DNA from: Pycnococcus provasolii | Lineage: Eukaryota > Chlorophyta > Pseudoscourfieldiophyceae > Pseudoscourfieldiales > Pycnococcaceae | Assembly (NCBI GenBank): GCA_938743325.2 | Contig: OW568874.1 | Span: forward strand, 248,001 to 312,000 | Length of the DNA: 64,000 bases | Reading direction: 5' to 3' | In this document: positions 49,421 through 58,737 of the stretch, one piece after another | Layout of the letters: every line of letters begins with the position of its first letter | Numbering within the stretch: the first letter of the stretch is position 1 | The notes under the pieces: model-generated | Databases searched by the model: none | What the model saw: the letters and a program-made list of their open reading frames with translations, nothing else | Told to the model about the DNA's origin: nothing | Program-made: the position numbers and the translations under genes

Positions 49421-51076
49421 ATGGCGGCGGAGGGTCGGCCCCTCCACATCCAGGTGCTCCGCAACGCATTGCGTGCGCACACGGCACTCGGCGGTTGGAC
49501 CTTGTCAGAGCGCACCTTGCGCCACACGCCTGGCGCCAAAGATCACGCAGCATCCAGTGACACGCGCAAAAAGGCGTTTTGCTACGGCGTCACTCCTCCC
49601 GACCACCATCAGCTTGGTAAGTCACCAACTCGACAATCACTGGTAACTGCAATGGCAAGCATCAGCGCAGCCAGACTAGCTGTGGGCGTTGCAATGTCTT
49701 CCGAGCACGCGGAGGGTGCCCTCGCGGTACTAGCACGGCAAGTTCAGGCTCTGAGAGGCGCGAATGACCTGGCGGCACGGCTCGAGCAGGCGCTCGAGCA
49801 GGCTCGCATGGCTTTGCGACGATGTCGCGCCAAACAATTTGTCGACGTCGCGGACGCGGCACTCGTAGCTTGTGCCAAGCTCGACGAAGCGTACTACGCT
49901 TTGTATTACCACAGCATCATCAACGGCATACACACCGTTCCTCAGCCGCACGTGTACTTTACCGCGATTGCCGACGCGCATCCTCATGGACATGAGAACG
50001 AGGTGCGCATGTCAAGAGCTGTGGGAACTAGGCAGGAGTTTCGCCGTCTGCGCGTGTGGGATGCGCGGAAGCATATGACAATGGGAGGACGTGATGGCGG
50101 GCAGGCTGCCGCTTGCCACGCGGCGATGAACCCTCTGCTCGCAGTCCTCTGGGCACGGTGGCGCGAATCTGCTACGCTTATTCATGCGCGCGGTGTGGCG
50201 AGTGCAAAAGCGAGGGAATTTCAGCGCGCCGTGTCTTTAAGCGATCCAACCAAGCGAGACGTCGATGGCATGCCACCATCACCGCCTTGCACAGCGAGCA
50301 TACAGGCGTGGCGAGATAGCAGCCGCGTTTGGGCTTGCAGGATCTACAGCTTTGCCGTGCCAAATGCACAGAGCCTGCGACGGTTAGCCTCGCTATCTCC
50401 GATCGTTGAAGTAGGTGCCGGGACGGGATACTGGGCGTCGCTGCTCCGTGCCCGAGGTGCGATTGTCGCTGCATTCGATGCCACCGGAAGGGATCAACCG
50501 GGCACCCCAGCCGAGTATAACGAATACCACGGTGAGTGTCCTTTCCACACAGATGTCATGAAAGGAACTGCAACGAAGGGCTCCTTCAACACGACATTGC
50601 AACAGTACAAGGACTACACGCTGCTCATGTGCTACGCACCGCCGGATGGCAAGATGGCTGTCGCTTCCCTGAAGGCATACAGGGGAGATACGGTCGCCTT
50701 GATTGGCGAGGTGGATGGCGATACGGCCAGCCGAGGTTTGCTCAGTGCCCTGCGCACGCGCTTCCTTCTCGTATCGTCCGTCGCACTGCCGCAGTTTGAT
50801 GACACAGCAAATCGACTTGACATTTGGCAAATCAAGCGGGAAGATGACGACATCGCAAAGCCAGTCGCGTGCTGTTCTCAATGCGGATCTGTTGTCGACG
50901 ACGTTGTCGAGTTGCGGCGATGCGTTCTCTGTCGGATCGCGTGCTACTGCTCGCGTCAATGTTGCCTGCGCAACTGGCAGGCACACGAGCGGCTACACTG
51001 CGGGCGCCACATTCCTCGCGGCTTCTGTCGTCAGTACTCCAACGATCACGTGTACCAACCTTTGAAGATAGAGTAA
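49421..51076 (+). CDS. MYND-finger protein with methyltransferase-like central domain
   Basis: 551 aa from the ATG at 49421 (MAAEGRPLHIQVLRN) if unspliced; a frame-neutral 54-nt intron at 49617-49670 would remove 18 residues. The first 200 residues are helical without a known domain. Residues ~325-480 resemble a Rossmann SAM-binding fold: 'SPIVEVGAGTGYWASLLRAR' (motif I, GAGTG), 'AIVAAFDA', then 'YTLLMCYAPPDGKMAVASL' and 'GDTVALIGEVDGDTASRGL'. The C-terminal MYND zinc finger has CSQCG, CVLCRIACYCSRQC and W-AHERLHC, giving the C-C/C-C/C-C/H-C pattern. MYND fingers bind proline-rich partners. Methyltransferase activity is inferred only from the fold. Confidence 0.75.
   Translation: MAAEGRPLHIQVLRNALRAHTALGGWTLSERTLRHTPGAKDHAASSDTRKKAFCYGVTPPDHHQLGKSPTRQSLVTAMASISAARLAVGVAMSSEHAEGALAVLARQVQALRGANDLAARLEQALEQARMALRRCRAKQFVDVADAALVACAKLDEAYYALYYHSIINGIHTVPQPHVYFTAIADAHPHGHENEVRMSRAVGTRQEFRRLRVWDARKHMTMGGRDGGQAAACHAAMNPLLAVLWARWRESATLIHARGVASAKAREFQRAVSLSDPTKRDVDGMPPSPPCTASIQAWRDSSRVWACRIYSFAVPNAQSLRRLASLSPIVEVGAGTGYWASLLRARGAIVAAFDATGRDQPGTPAEYNEYHGECPFHTDVMKGTATKGSFNTTLQQYKDYTLLMCYAPPDGKMAVASLKAYRGDTVALIGEVDGDTASRGLLSALRTRFLLVSSVALPQFDDTANRLDIWQIKREDDDIAKPVACCSQCGSVVDDVVELRRCVLCRIACYCSRQCCLRNWQAHERLHCGRHIPRGFCRQYSNDHVYQPLKIE
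49617..49670 (+). other. Candidate in-frame mini-intron (54 nt)
   Basis: A strong donor (CTTG|GTAAGTC) and acceptor (GCGCAG|CC) are separated by 54 nt with a GTAAC branch-like motif. The interval is a multiple of three and has no stop, so the frame stays open whether or not it is spliced. Confidence 0.55.
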
Positions 51077-51427
51077 AACATGTACCAAAAAGGCTTCCTA
51101 CTGTACTTCCTACCCCCTTCCCTTCCCCTCCCGTCCCTTCCCTCCGAGCCTGCCGTTAACGTGGTTCTCCGGTAACCAAACCTCAGACAGAAAAAACATG
51201 TCCCCCTTGCACAGGTCCCTTGCGGCCTTGCACACCGGCCGTTGTTGCATCGCGGTGATTAAGGTGGTCAAGAGCCCGAACGCGGACCAGGTAAAGTTCA
51301 CGCGGACCTGAAAGCTCTTGCAAGAAACACTCGCGGCCGGTGTGCAAGGGGCCTTTCTTCCTCCCCCTCTCCCCCCTCTTTTCCTCCTTCCTCCCCCCCC
51401 TTCCTCCCCCCCTCACACGTGACCACC
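51077..51427. other. Spacer with C/T-rich tract
   Basis: The region just upstream of the EF-hand/WD40 gene is almost pure pyrimidine (about 51350-51415), probably leader or core promoter. A shorter C/T tract lies at 51110-51145. No gene. Confidence 0.55.
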
Positions 51428-54400
51428 ATGTCGCAGCCCTCCACACCCTCGGGTGGCGGGGACGGGAAATACGCACACACTCCTGCCGCAACGCGAAGCA
51501 GCGCGGTCACTCCGCCGAAGACCACCTCGAGACGCACGCTGCCACTGCTCACGCGCTCTCCGCTGCAGCGCGAGGAGAACCTGGAGCGTTTGCGCGTGGG
51601 CAAGGCTCTGCAAGCGAGTGCTGACAGCTTTTCGCCGAAAGTGTCTGAGAAGAAGAAGCACAGGAGCAACTCGGTGGCCGCCGCGGGAGGGCAGCTCGTT
51701 GTCGGCATAGATGGCGTATCGAGAAGCAAGAGAGAGGAGAGCGCTTCGAATCTCAAGATGGAAATCCTATTTCACCTCGCATCCACATCGCTCGACAACC
51801 TGAAGCGTGAGTTTGAGCTTAAAACGCACCAAAGCGGTCTTCCTGGACTGCCTCTCGCCGACTTCGTGGATGTGCTGCAGCGCCGTCTGCCCGAGCACCT
51901 CCTGCATGGCAAGCAGAGACGAAGCCGCGCGAGCTTGCAAGATGATGAGGATGACGACGACGACGATGCAATTGTCAAGCTATGCGAGCTACACGCCGAC
52001 ATAGATGCGGACAGTAGTGGCACCGTGGAGTGGGAGGAGTTCACACGATTCGTTATGGACGAAGGCTCTGTGGCAGACGCGGTGGCTGATGCAGCGGCCA
52101 GCCATCAGAACTCGATGAGCGTCATACGCACCGCGGAACTGCCCGGCGAACTCGGAGTCGCGTCGCGCAGCATATCAAGGCCGATCGACCTCGCCGTACA
52201 CCTAGGCGTGTCAAGCCACTCCAACGCTGACACGTACGCGATTGTTCCGCGTGGCTCCTTCGACATGCAAATCTACGGCAGTGACTCCGGACAGCTCCTC
52301 AGCACGTTGAAGGGCCACCAAGGCGTCATCACAGCCGTTACGGGCTTGCCGCAGTATGGCTACATCGCGAGTGCGTCGAACGACGGCGAGCTTAGACTAT
52401 GGGAGCCAGGTGCACGCTATGCCGGGCGCTTCCAGGCCGTGAGCACTCATGGTGAGAATGTCATGAGCCTCGAATACCTGCCATGGACTAGCCTTCTGTG
52501 GTTGGGTGGAAGCGAGGGAACACTGATGGCGTACGACGTCGCAAACATCGCCGGCCATGATGTGCACGACATGAACACGCATGCGAAACCGCAGTGGAGG
52601 CGCGAGGGTGCGCATGATGGCGAGGTGACTAGCATCTGCGAGATGGAGCACATTGAAACGTTGGTGTCCTCTGGCTCAGATAATGTGATCCGCCTCTGGG
52701 ATCCAACTCGCACTTACAGCGGCCAGCATGCCAAGCCGAAGATGGTGCTGCGAGGACATAGTAAAGGCATCCTCTCGACAGCGTTCTCCAAGGCGCACAA
52801 GGTGATCTGTTCAGGAGGCTTCGACCGCACGGTTTGCCTGTGGGATCCATTTATCCGCAGACCAGTGCACAAAATCCCACTCGGTGGTTCGGTTGGCGGC
52901 CTGCTGACGCCGTCAACGCACGACGAGTGGCTCGTCACGGTATCAAGCGACGGGCACATGCGCATTTTTGACGTGCGAATGTACAAGCAGCTGCACAGCC
53001 ATATCGTGAATAAGCGTGCTGACTGGATGATGAACGACTCCGTCAGCAGAGGCGCGAAGGATCGTATCGGTGGTTCGCGAACAGACGTCACGAGTCTTTC
53101 GCTCGATGAACGTCTCGACCGCTTTCTCATGTGCGACGGCGAGTCCGTTGGGCGCAACACCACACTGTACGCTTTCGAGGTGGACGAGGATCTCACCCGC
53201 GTGCGCATTCGGAACGAGGAGGCGCGGAAGTGGCAACTCGCTACCGCCGAAGCGAATCGCCGAGGTCGCCTCACCTCGGGGAACTTGATCGCCGCGATGA
53301 CGATCGTGAATGCCACGATCGAAAGTGGTGGCGAAGATGCAGACGCGAAGCCCACGGACGTGCTGGGATCAATGTACAAGCCGTTCGGCGCGAGCACGGT
53401 GGGTGTGCTGTATAGCGAGCATAGCCTGAACATTGCATCCTTCCACCCTCTAGGGTGCTTCGTGTACGATGCCGTTACGAGCTTGAGCTTGCGCTCAAAC
53501 AACAAACTTACTGCTGAGCAGGATACCGACAAAGTGACGCCGGTGCCTCGTACGATGTCCCCACGCGGTTTGAGATCGCGCGAACGGCCGTCTTCACGCA
53601 CAGCCAGAACATCTGTCTCACGCGGTGGCACTGGCTTGTCGCCACTCCCGCCAATTGAAAGATCTGAAACGAGCTCGAAGAAACGCACCGACCCGGTGGA
53701 GGTCACGCGTGCGTGCCTTGACGCATCTGGACGTAGGCTGCTGATTGGCGACAGCCGTGGAAATGTGACGATGTGGGCGTTGTCGAATCTTGTCAAGCTA
53801 CGTGACTGCATTGGGCACAACAATCGAGAGGTGACCGGCCTTGCGTATGGCCACTGTGGCGAGGACAGCACTGAACCGAGCGTTTTTGTTTCTTGTGGAC
53901 TTGATGGCACAGTAAATCTGAGCGTGGATGACGGATCGGATCCCGATCCGTCGAAATTGCTGACGCTTAACAGAGACCGCGCGGGCGGAAGGCGGCGCGG
54001 CGGCGCTACTTCGTCGCCCTTCTCGTCGGAAGGTGACCACGCAGGGATGCACACTTCCTCGCACGCCCAGCTAACGGTGGAGGATGCCATGTTCACCAAT
54101 TCCAAGCGTTTTTTCGTTCCAGGGAAACGTGAGGCAACGTGCTGCACGATTACCCCGGTTGAGCGGTCAGGTCGCACGGCGGGAGACAGAGGGAATTCGT
54201 CGTGGCTATTTGCCGTGGGATGCCGCGACGGCGACGTCTACGTATGGCTGGATTCGAGCCCACGTGTGAGATGCACGCTCCGCTGTTCGACGAGCGGATT
54301 CGACGAGGTCACTGCAGTTTTATTTTGCATCAAATCGGATCATGAGGACAAGCGCCGCCGCGACATCGTGCTCGCAGCCGGTGACACGTCGGGAACGCTT

Positions 54401-55633
54401 CGTATCTGGTCTGCTCCAGCAATTGGCTTGAGCGCTACAGGCACGCTGCAGTCCGCAAAGCAGCTGAGAAATCGGGCGATGAGCATGGTGCCTGACACGC
54501 CTTTCACACCCTCAGTCACCCGAGACAGGGAAGGTTTCCTGTCGCGAGCATCAACGCGCGGCTCGCATCGTGTGATCAGCCGGGCAAGCAGCCGGGCGTC
54601 AACTAGCATGGGATTTTTCCGTGACAGCGAAGAATTGCTTGACTCGGCAATTTTCAACGAAGAAGATATGGAAGACTGGGAAGACAGCGATGGAGACGAC
54701 GGTTCGGCCGCCGCGCTGCATATGCACGCCACCACGCCACTCGCGCGCTTTTCATCACTCGATGGCCGCGGCGACGACGACAACGGCGGGAAAGGCCGAC
54801 GCTCTGGTACATCGCACTGCGGCCTTTCTGCTCTGGCGTTCGACGGAGTAAATGACATATTGTACGTAGGCGATGACGGCGGATTTATTGGAGCTTATGA
54901 GCTGCAGAGGGAGCGTGCCAATCTGGCTGTGAACAAGATTCGCACAATACATGCGCATAGCGACACGGTTGTATCAGTCAGCGTGATTTCCGCTTCGCAC
55001 CATATTCTCACGGGTAGCTTTGCGGGAAAGGCGAAACTATGGAACGTGCAAACGGGAGACTGCGATGGAATTCTTGGCGATGCGGATGAGCAGAAGAGCC
55101 AACCAGGCTTTGCCAAGGGAGATGTACACAAGGTGAACTGGTACTTCCCGGAGTCGGTTCCGCGTGTGCCAAAGGCGAGGCTTGACGCGCGAGAGAAGGC
55201 TGAGCTTTTCGACCAGAAGACGTGCAGTGTCACGGCGAAGCCAACGTACGAAACCTCGAATCACGTTGGTACTTTCTTGTCTCACGTTCAGGAGCAACCA
55301 AGCAAGAAGAAAGCGCTCATCGGTCTAGCGGAGACGTGGGAGCTCAACAGCATCCTCAAGGTTGCAAATCCTCATGGTCATCAGCGCGACTTGACGGACG
55401 CGCAGCGCAAAGAGCTGCTCGAGCAATTTGGTGTCGACGATATAGTTGAGAAACGCAAGCAGGTGCAGGAAGCGGGTGCCATAGTCGCGGCTCGTGAAAA
55501 GGCAGAGAGGATGCACAAGGTGCGGCAGGAGAAGGCTGAGAAGGCGAGAGTGAAGCTCGCGGAGATGAGACGAGATATGTTCGAGAATCCGTCACGCGAG
55601 CTTATGGGCGTGCGTGCACATTTTTCGAAGTGA
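51428..55633 (+). CDS. EF-hand plus WD40-repeat protein (WDR49/EFCAB8-like)
   Basis: 1,401 aa from the ATG at 51428 (MSQPSTPSGGGDGKY). The N-terminus is disordered; an EF-hand lies near residues 190-210 (DIDADSSGTVEWEEFTRFVM), preceded by a weaker helical pair. WD40 repeats then form two propellers: 'GHQGVITAVTGLPQYGYIAS' with 'ASNDGELRLWEPG', 'VSSGSDNVIRLWDP', 'CSGGFDRTVCLWDP' in the first, and 'VTRACLDASGRRLLIGDSRG', 'AAGDTSGTLRIWSAPA', 'HAHSDTVVSVSVISASHHIL' in the second. An Arg/Ser-rich linker separates them, and a coiled coil (EKRKQVQEAGAIVAAREKAE onward) ends the protein. The EF-hand then double-propeller order matches animal WDR49/EFCAB8 and ciliate/algal flagellar proteins, so an axonemal role is inferred. 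Confidence 0.82.
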   Translation: MSQPSTPSGGGDGKYAHTPAATRSSAVTPPKTTSRRTLPLLTRSPLQREENLERLRVGKALQASADSFSPKVSEKKKHRSNSVAAAGGQLVVGIDGVSRSKREESASNLKMEILFHLASTSLDNLKREFELKTHQSGLPGLPLADFVDVLQRRLPEHLLHGKQRRSRASLQDDEDDDDDDAIVKLCELHADIDADSSGTVEWEEFTRFVMDEGSVADAVADAAASHQNSMSVIRTAELPGELGVASRSISRPIDLAVHLGVSSHSNADTYAIVPRGSFDMQIYGSDSGQLLSTLKGHQGVITAVTGLPQYGYIASASNDGELRLWEPGARYAGRFQAVSTHGENVMSLEYLPWTSLLWLGGSEGTLMAYDVANIAGHDVHDMNTHAKPQWRREGAHDGEVTSICEMEHIETLVSSGSDNVIRLWDPTRTYSGQHAKPKMVLRGHSKGILSTAFSKAHKVICSGGFDRTVCLWDPFIRRPVHKIPLGGSVGGLLTPSTHDEWLVTVSSDGHMRIFDVRMYKQLHSHIVNKRADWMMNDSVSRGAKDRIGGSRTDVTSLSLDERLDRFLMCDGESVGRNTTLYAFEVDEDLTRVRIRNEEARKWQLATAEANRRGRLTSGNLIAAMTIVNATIESGGEDADAKPTDVLGSMYKPFGASTVGVLYSEHSLNIASFHPLGCFVYDAVTSLSLRSNNKLTAEQDTDKVTPVPRTMSPRGLRSRERPSSRTARTSVSRGGTGLSPLPPIERSETSSKKRTDPVEVTRACLDASGRRLLIGDSRGNVTMWALSNLVKLRDCIGHNNREVTGLAYGHCGEDSTEPSVFVSCGLDGTVNLSVDDGSDPDPSKLLTLNRDRAGGRRRGGATSSPFSSEGDHAGMHTSSHAQLTVEDAMFTNSKRFFVPGKREATCCTITPVERSGRTAGDRGNSSWLFAVGCRDGDVYVWLDSSPRVRCTLRCSTSGFDEVTAVLFCIKSDHEDKRRRDIVLAAGDTSGTLRIWSAPAIGLSATGTLQSAKQLRNRAMSMVPDTPFTPSVTRDREGFLSRASTRGSHRVISRASSRASTSMGFFRDSEELLDSAIFNEEDMEDWEDSDGDDGSAAALHMHATTPLARFSSLDGRGDDDNGGKGRRSGTSHCGLSALAFDGVNDILYVGDDGGFIGAYELQRERANLAVNKIRTIHAHSDTVVSVSVISASHHILTGSFAGKAKLWNVQTGDCDGILGDADEQKSQPGFAKGDVHKVNWYFPESVPRVPKARLDAREKAELFDQKTCSVTAKPTYETSNHVGTFLSHVQEQPSKKKALIGLAETWELNSILKVANPHGHQRDLTDAQRKELLEQFGVDDIVEKRKQVQEAGAIVAAREKAERMHKVRQEKAEKARVKLAEMRRDMFENPSRELMGVRAHFSK

Positions 55634-55690
55634 AATTGTAAAATGAAAATAACGAATAAACTTAATAGAAGAAGCTACGCGTCAAAACTC

Positions 55691-55740
55691 GCGTAATGGT
55701 TACGCGCGTAATTTTTAATGTCATGACGCGTCATGACGTC
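55691..55740. promoter_or_regulatory. Palindrome cluster with TGACG/CRE-like elements
   Basis: GCGTAA-TGG-TTACGC (55691-55705) followed by the perfect 16-bp palindrome TCATGACGCGTCATGA (55721-55736), which runs into TGACGTC. TGACG is the core bound by plant TGA-type bZIPs. It lies about 60-110 bp after the WD40 stop, so it may be a terminator-region feature rather than a promoter. Confidence 0.4.
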
Positions 55741-55949
55741 CCCCGAACTATCCCGTGACGCGCGCCGTGTGCGAAGGCAACCAGCGCAGCTTCGCGTACT
55801 CAGTATTTCCGTCTTTGAGAGCCGGTGAGCAAAGTTTCGGGTTTTGGTTCCACTCGCGTGACTGGCGTGAGCCCCTCTCACGCTATGGGTACCACCCCGG
55901 CAGCCCGGGATGAGGACCATTTCTTAGGGCACTGTTGTTTCCTTGTTGA

Positions 55950-56033
55950 GAGTCTCTTGACTGCTCAAGAGACTCCCCCGGCCCCAGGCACCCGAGGGCG
56001 AACAAGCCCTACAGTAGGAAGGCCTACTTCCTA
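55950..56033. other. Two adjacent perfect hairpins
   Basis: GAGTCTCTTGA-CTGC-TCAAGAGACTC (55950-55975; 11-bp stem, 4-nt loop) and TAGGAAG-GCCTA-CTTCCTA (56015-56033; 7-bp stem). Could be part of a small structured RNA or a decayed inverted element; no known RNA family is recognised. Confidence 0.5.
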
Positions 56034-57213
56034 AAAGGCACAGTAGTTCCGCATAATTGCGGGGGCGGGAAACCCTCAAACCCTGCTCGATACCTACGAT
56101 AGTACTCTTCTTGCCACGTTGGCATGTTGAAAGGGCGAGCGATGCATTAGACGCAACGGCCCAACAGGCTGCTTCATATCCTTTTCAGGGGAGTTTGGGA
56201 TGGTGCAACTTGCAAGAATTCCGTCCGAAATGCCTCTCGGAACTTCGCATAAACATGCTGGTTAAATGCGTGTCGTTTGCGCGAGGTGTGGGTGCTAGGG
56301 ACTGAATAAACACGCCTGGGATGCAAGCTCGTCGTACCGCGAGGACGAAAACGCAAGGAAAGGCGGATGCATGGACTTGGCGGCCCACTGCTCTTTCCCC
56401 CGGGGACGCGTCACCTCGGCCCTTTTTCGAAAGGTTGCGGCGCCTCTTTCCCAGATAAAAATCTCCTCCCCGCCCCGCCCCCGGCCTCGTGCAAAAGTCG
56501 CGTGCAAGGAGGGCGTGCAAGGTGCGCAGCATGCCGCTTGCCGTGACTAGGAAGGGCCCCCCCTGCACGACAGCAGGTATCGTAGGATAGCACGCGAGCT
56601 TTCCTAGGCTGGCAGGCGGACGTGCACCAGACAACCCGCCCTGTCACCTCGCACTCCGAGTCTGAGGCTGAGACGAAACCTTTACAGTTCTAGTTCTGCA
56701 CAGCCTTAAGGGAACACACGCGACACACGACGGCGAAGCGCACCGCCAACGTGCTCCTCGACGCAGTCGCTCAAGTAAGTGCGTGCGTGCGTGCGTGCGT
56801 GCAACTACAACACAACGCTAGGCCGCAAACGCCAACACCTCGTGTGCCTGTGCGCGTCCATTCACACCTCGGTTATCGGGGCTCCCTCACATTCAAAAGT
56901 CAGTCGAGCACGGGCCATCTCCAGCTTGCTCAACCGGTCAGGCGAGCGTTCCAAACCACCCGACGACGACGAGGTGGAGTGCCCTTCGTGCCGGCCTTGA
57001 CAGTGAGACGACCTCGTGCCTCGCTTCGTGTTCATCGCGGGGGCGTCGGTACCTCCCCGTCTACGCGCGGAGTATTTGATATTTCTCTCTCAACCCCTAG
57101 CTAGTAGATACGTCGGTGCAGATCCTTCCCCGTCCCTGGCCCCTGGAGTGAGTTGCTGACGGGGCGTTTGGCTGCGGCGAAGACAGACCACTTCCCATCA
57201 ACCACAGCAAAGA

Positions 57214-58590
57214 ATGGCGATCGAGGAACACGACAGGAAACAACTATGCAAGGCGGAAAGTTTGAAAGGAGGTGAACCGCACGACAACAACAACAACAAC
57301 AACAACCACGTGTCGGCTTCGGCTGGTGCGGACAGCGTAAGCGCGGCGGCGGAGAACCCGTCGTTGACGCGGAATGCAAGTGTGTCACAGGTCGCATTTC
57401 CGGCAGACAGTCCACGCAGCGCGTTTGCGCATGCTGGCTTGTACATAGGATCTATGGCGCAGATTCCATCCATATCGAGCATGGGGAACATGCTGCCGCG
57501 CTTCAACTCGGGCAGTGCAGGAATTCCCTCACAAACCGTACCTTCGCCGTCACCAACTCCTCCAGACTCGGAGCAGCAGCAGTGGATAGCAACAAGGGTG
57601 CAAGCACAGAACCAAATGCCGTGGGCTGTACGCGACACCGTCGTTGATGAAGCGAGCTCTCAACACCACCGCCGCCGCATCGCCATCTACAACCATAATC
57701 ACAATCCATCGCAGCAAGAGACGATGGCAATGTATCAGCAACAGCAACAGCAACAGCAACAGCAAATTATGATGCTGGCAATGCCAGAGCAGCAACGACA
57801 TCTCGTGCACCCTCATCCGACGACGCAGCAAATTCAGGCAATCGTCCGCCAACCTTCCCCTCATCCCCATCGCGAGCTACAGGAGCAGCAGCAACAACAA
57901 CAACCGTCGATCGCCGCATCTGCCGTATTCGCCGCGCTGAAGAATAATGGCAACCTCGAGAGGGCGCCGGCTCCGCTCGCATCTGCCCCCACGCCAGCAC
58001 CTACTCCAACTCCTTCGCAACTGCAATCAACAACGTCAGCAAATCCCAGCGATGTCGACGACGGCAATGCGGAAGAGCGTCGACAGAGGCGAATGCAGAG
58101 CAATCGCGAGAGTGCACGACGCTCACGCCAACGCAAACAGCAGCTGTTGTCATCGCTGCACGACCACCTCGATTCGCTATCACGCGAAGTATCTGAGCTG
58201 CGCCCGCGTGTGGCATCCACCGAGGCACGTGCCACGAGGGCACGGGCGCTGAACTCGCGCATGCGCGCGCTAATCGCCGAGCATGGCAATGACATCAAAG
58301 CGGTGCCGGAGTCGACGATCGTGGAAATTGGGAACGAGGCAAAAGGTCTTGCGATGCCAAGAAATGTCGTCTCCCGTCCCGTGCCGACGATCGCGCCCAT
58401 TCACACGAAAGCACGTCCTTCCGCTAAGGCTTCTTCTCTTGGCGCGAGCAGCATGCTTTCCATGCAGTCGCATAATCCAGCATCGCGCATTTTTCTTCCT
58501 GGCGTGAGCCAGGCCGATGCGATCGCACGTTCTGGTGAGGCTGCGCTCGCCGCGGTGCTCGGCGACGTTTTCTACCGATTGCCAAAATAG
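57214..58590 (+). CDS. bZIP transcription factor
   Basis: 458 aa from the ATG at 57214 (MAIEEHDRKQLCKAES). The N-terminal ~280 residues are low complexity (Asn, Gln, His, Pro, Ala runs) and probably an activation region. The bZIP lies at about residues 287-350: basic region RRMQSNRESARRSRQRKQQ with the invariant N-x7-R spacing, then heptad Leu positions in 'LLSSLHDHLDSLSREVSELR'. The zipper is short and degrades after four heptads (RVASTEARATRARALN). The C-terminal 100 residues are polar with no known domain. The basic region is most like plant group S/G bZIPs, which prefer ACGT cores. Target genes cannot be read from the sequence. Confidence 0.92.
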   Translation: MAIEEHDRKQLCKAESLKGGEPHDNNNNNNNHVSASAGADSVSAAAENPSLTRNASVSQVAFPADSPRSAFAHAGLYIGSMAQIPSISSMGNMLPRFNSGSAGIPSQTVPSPSPTPPDSEQQQWIATRVQAQNQMPWAVRDTVVDEASSQHHRRRIAIYNHNHNPSQQETMAMYQQQQQQQQQQIMMLAMPEQQRHLVHPHPTTQQIQAIVRQPSPHPHRELQEQQQQQQPSIAASAVFAALKNNGNLERAPAPLASAPTPAPTPTPSQLQSTTSANPSDVDDGNAEERRQRRMQSNRESARRSRQRKQQLLSSLHDHLDSLSREVSELRPRVASTEARATRARALNSRMRALIAEHGNDIKAVPESTIVEIGNEAKGLAMPRNVVSRPVPTIAPIHTKARPSAKASSLGASSMLSMQSHNPASRIFLPGVSQADAIARSGEAALAAVLGDVFYRLPK

Positions 58591-58737
58591 CGTTGTACAG
58601 TTCAACGCCGCAGCCTCCTTTTTTTGTGTTTTGCGCTTATACGACGCGCAATTTGTGTGTTTGAGATGTGTTTTTCCGGCACATTCTTGTGAATAGAAAT
58701 AGAAAATGATATATCTTCATATTACTACGCAACCAAC

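Larger units (their letters stand above)
55634..57213. other. Intergenic spacer, 1.6 kb, with palindromes and hairpins
   Basis: A TGTAA at 55638 probably ends the WD40 transcript. A palindrome cluster lies at 55691-55740, and two strong hairpins at 55950-56033. The rest shows no gene. A GTGC run at about 56778-56800 and the final ~300 bases look like the leader of the bZIP gene. Several short frames exist on both strands but none resembles a protein family. Confidence 0.55.

Noticed and set aside
56185-56634. 149-codon minus-strand frame in the 55.6-57.2 kb spacer
   Set aside because: No similarity to a protein family, no good start context, and it overlaps the structured spacer sequence; kept as noncoding.
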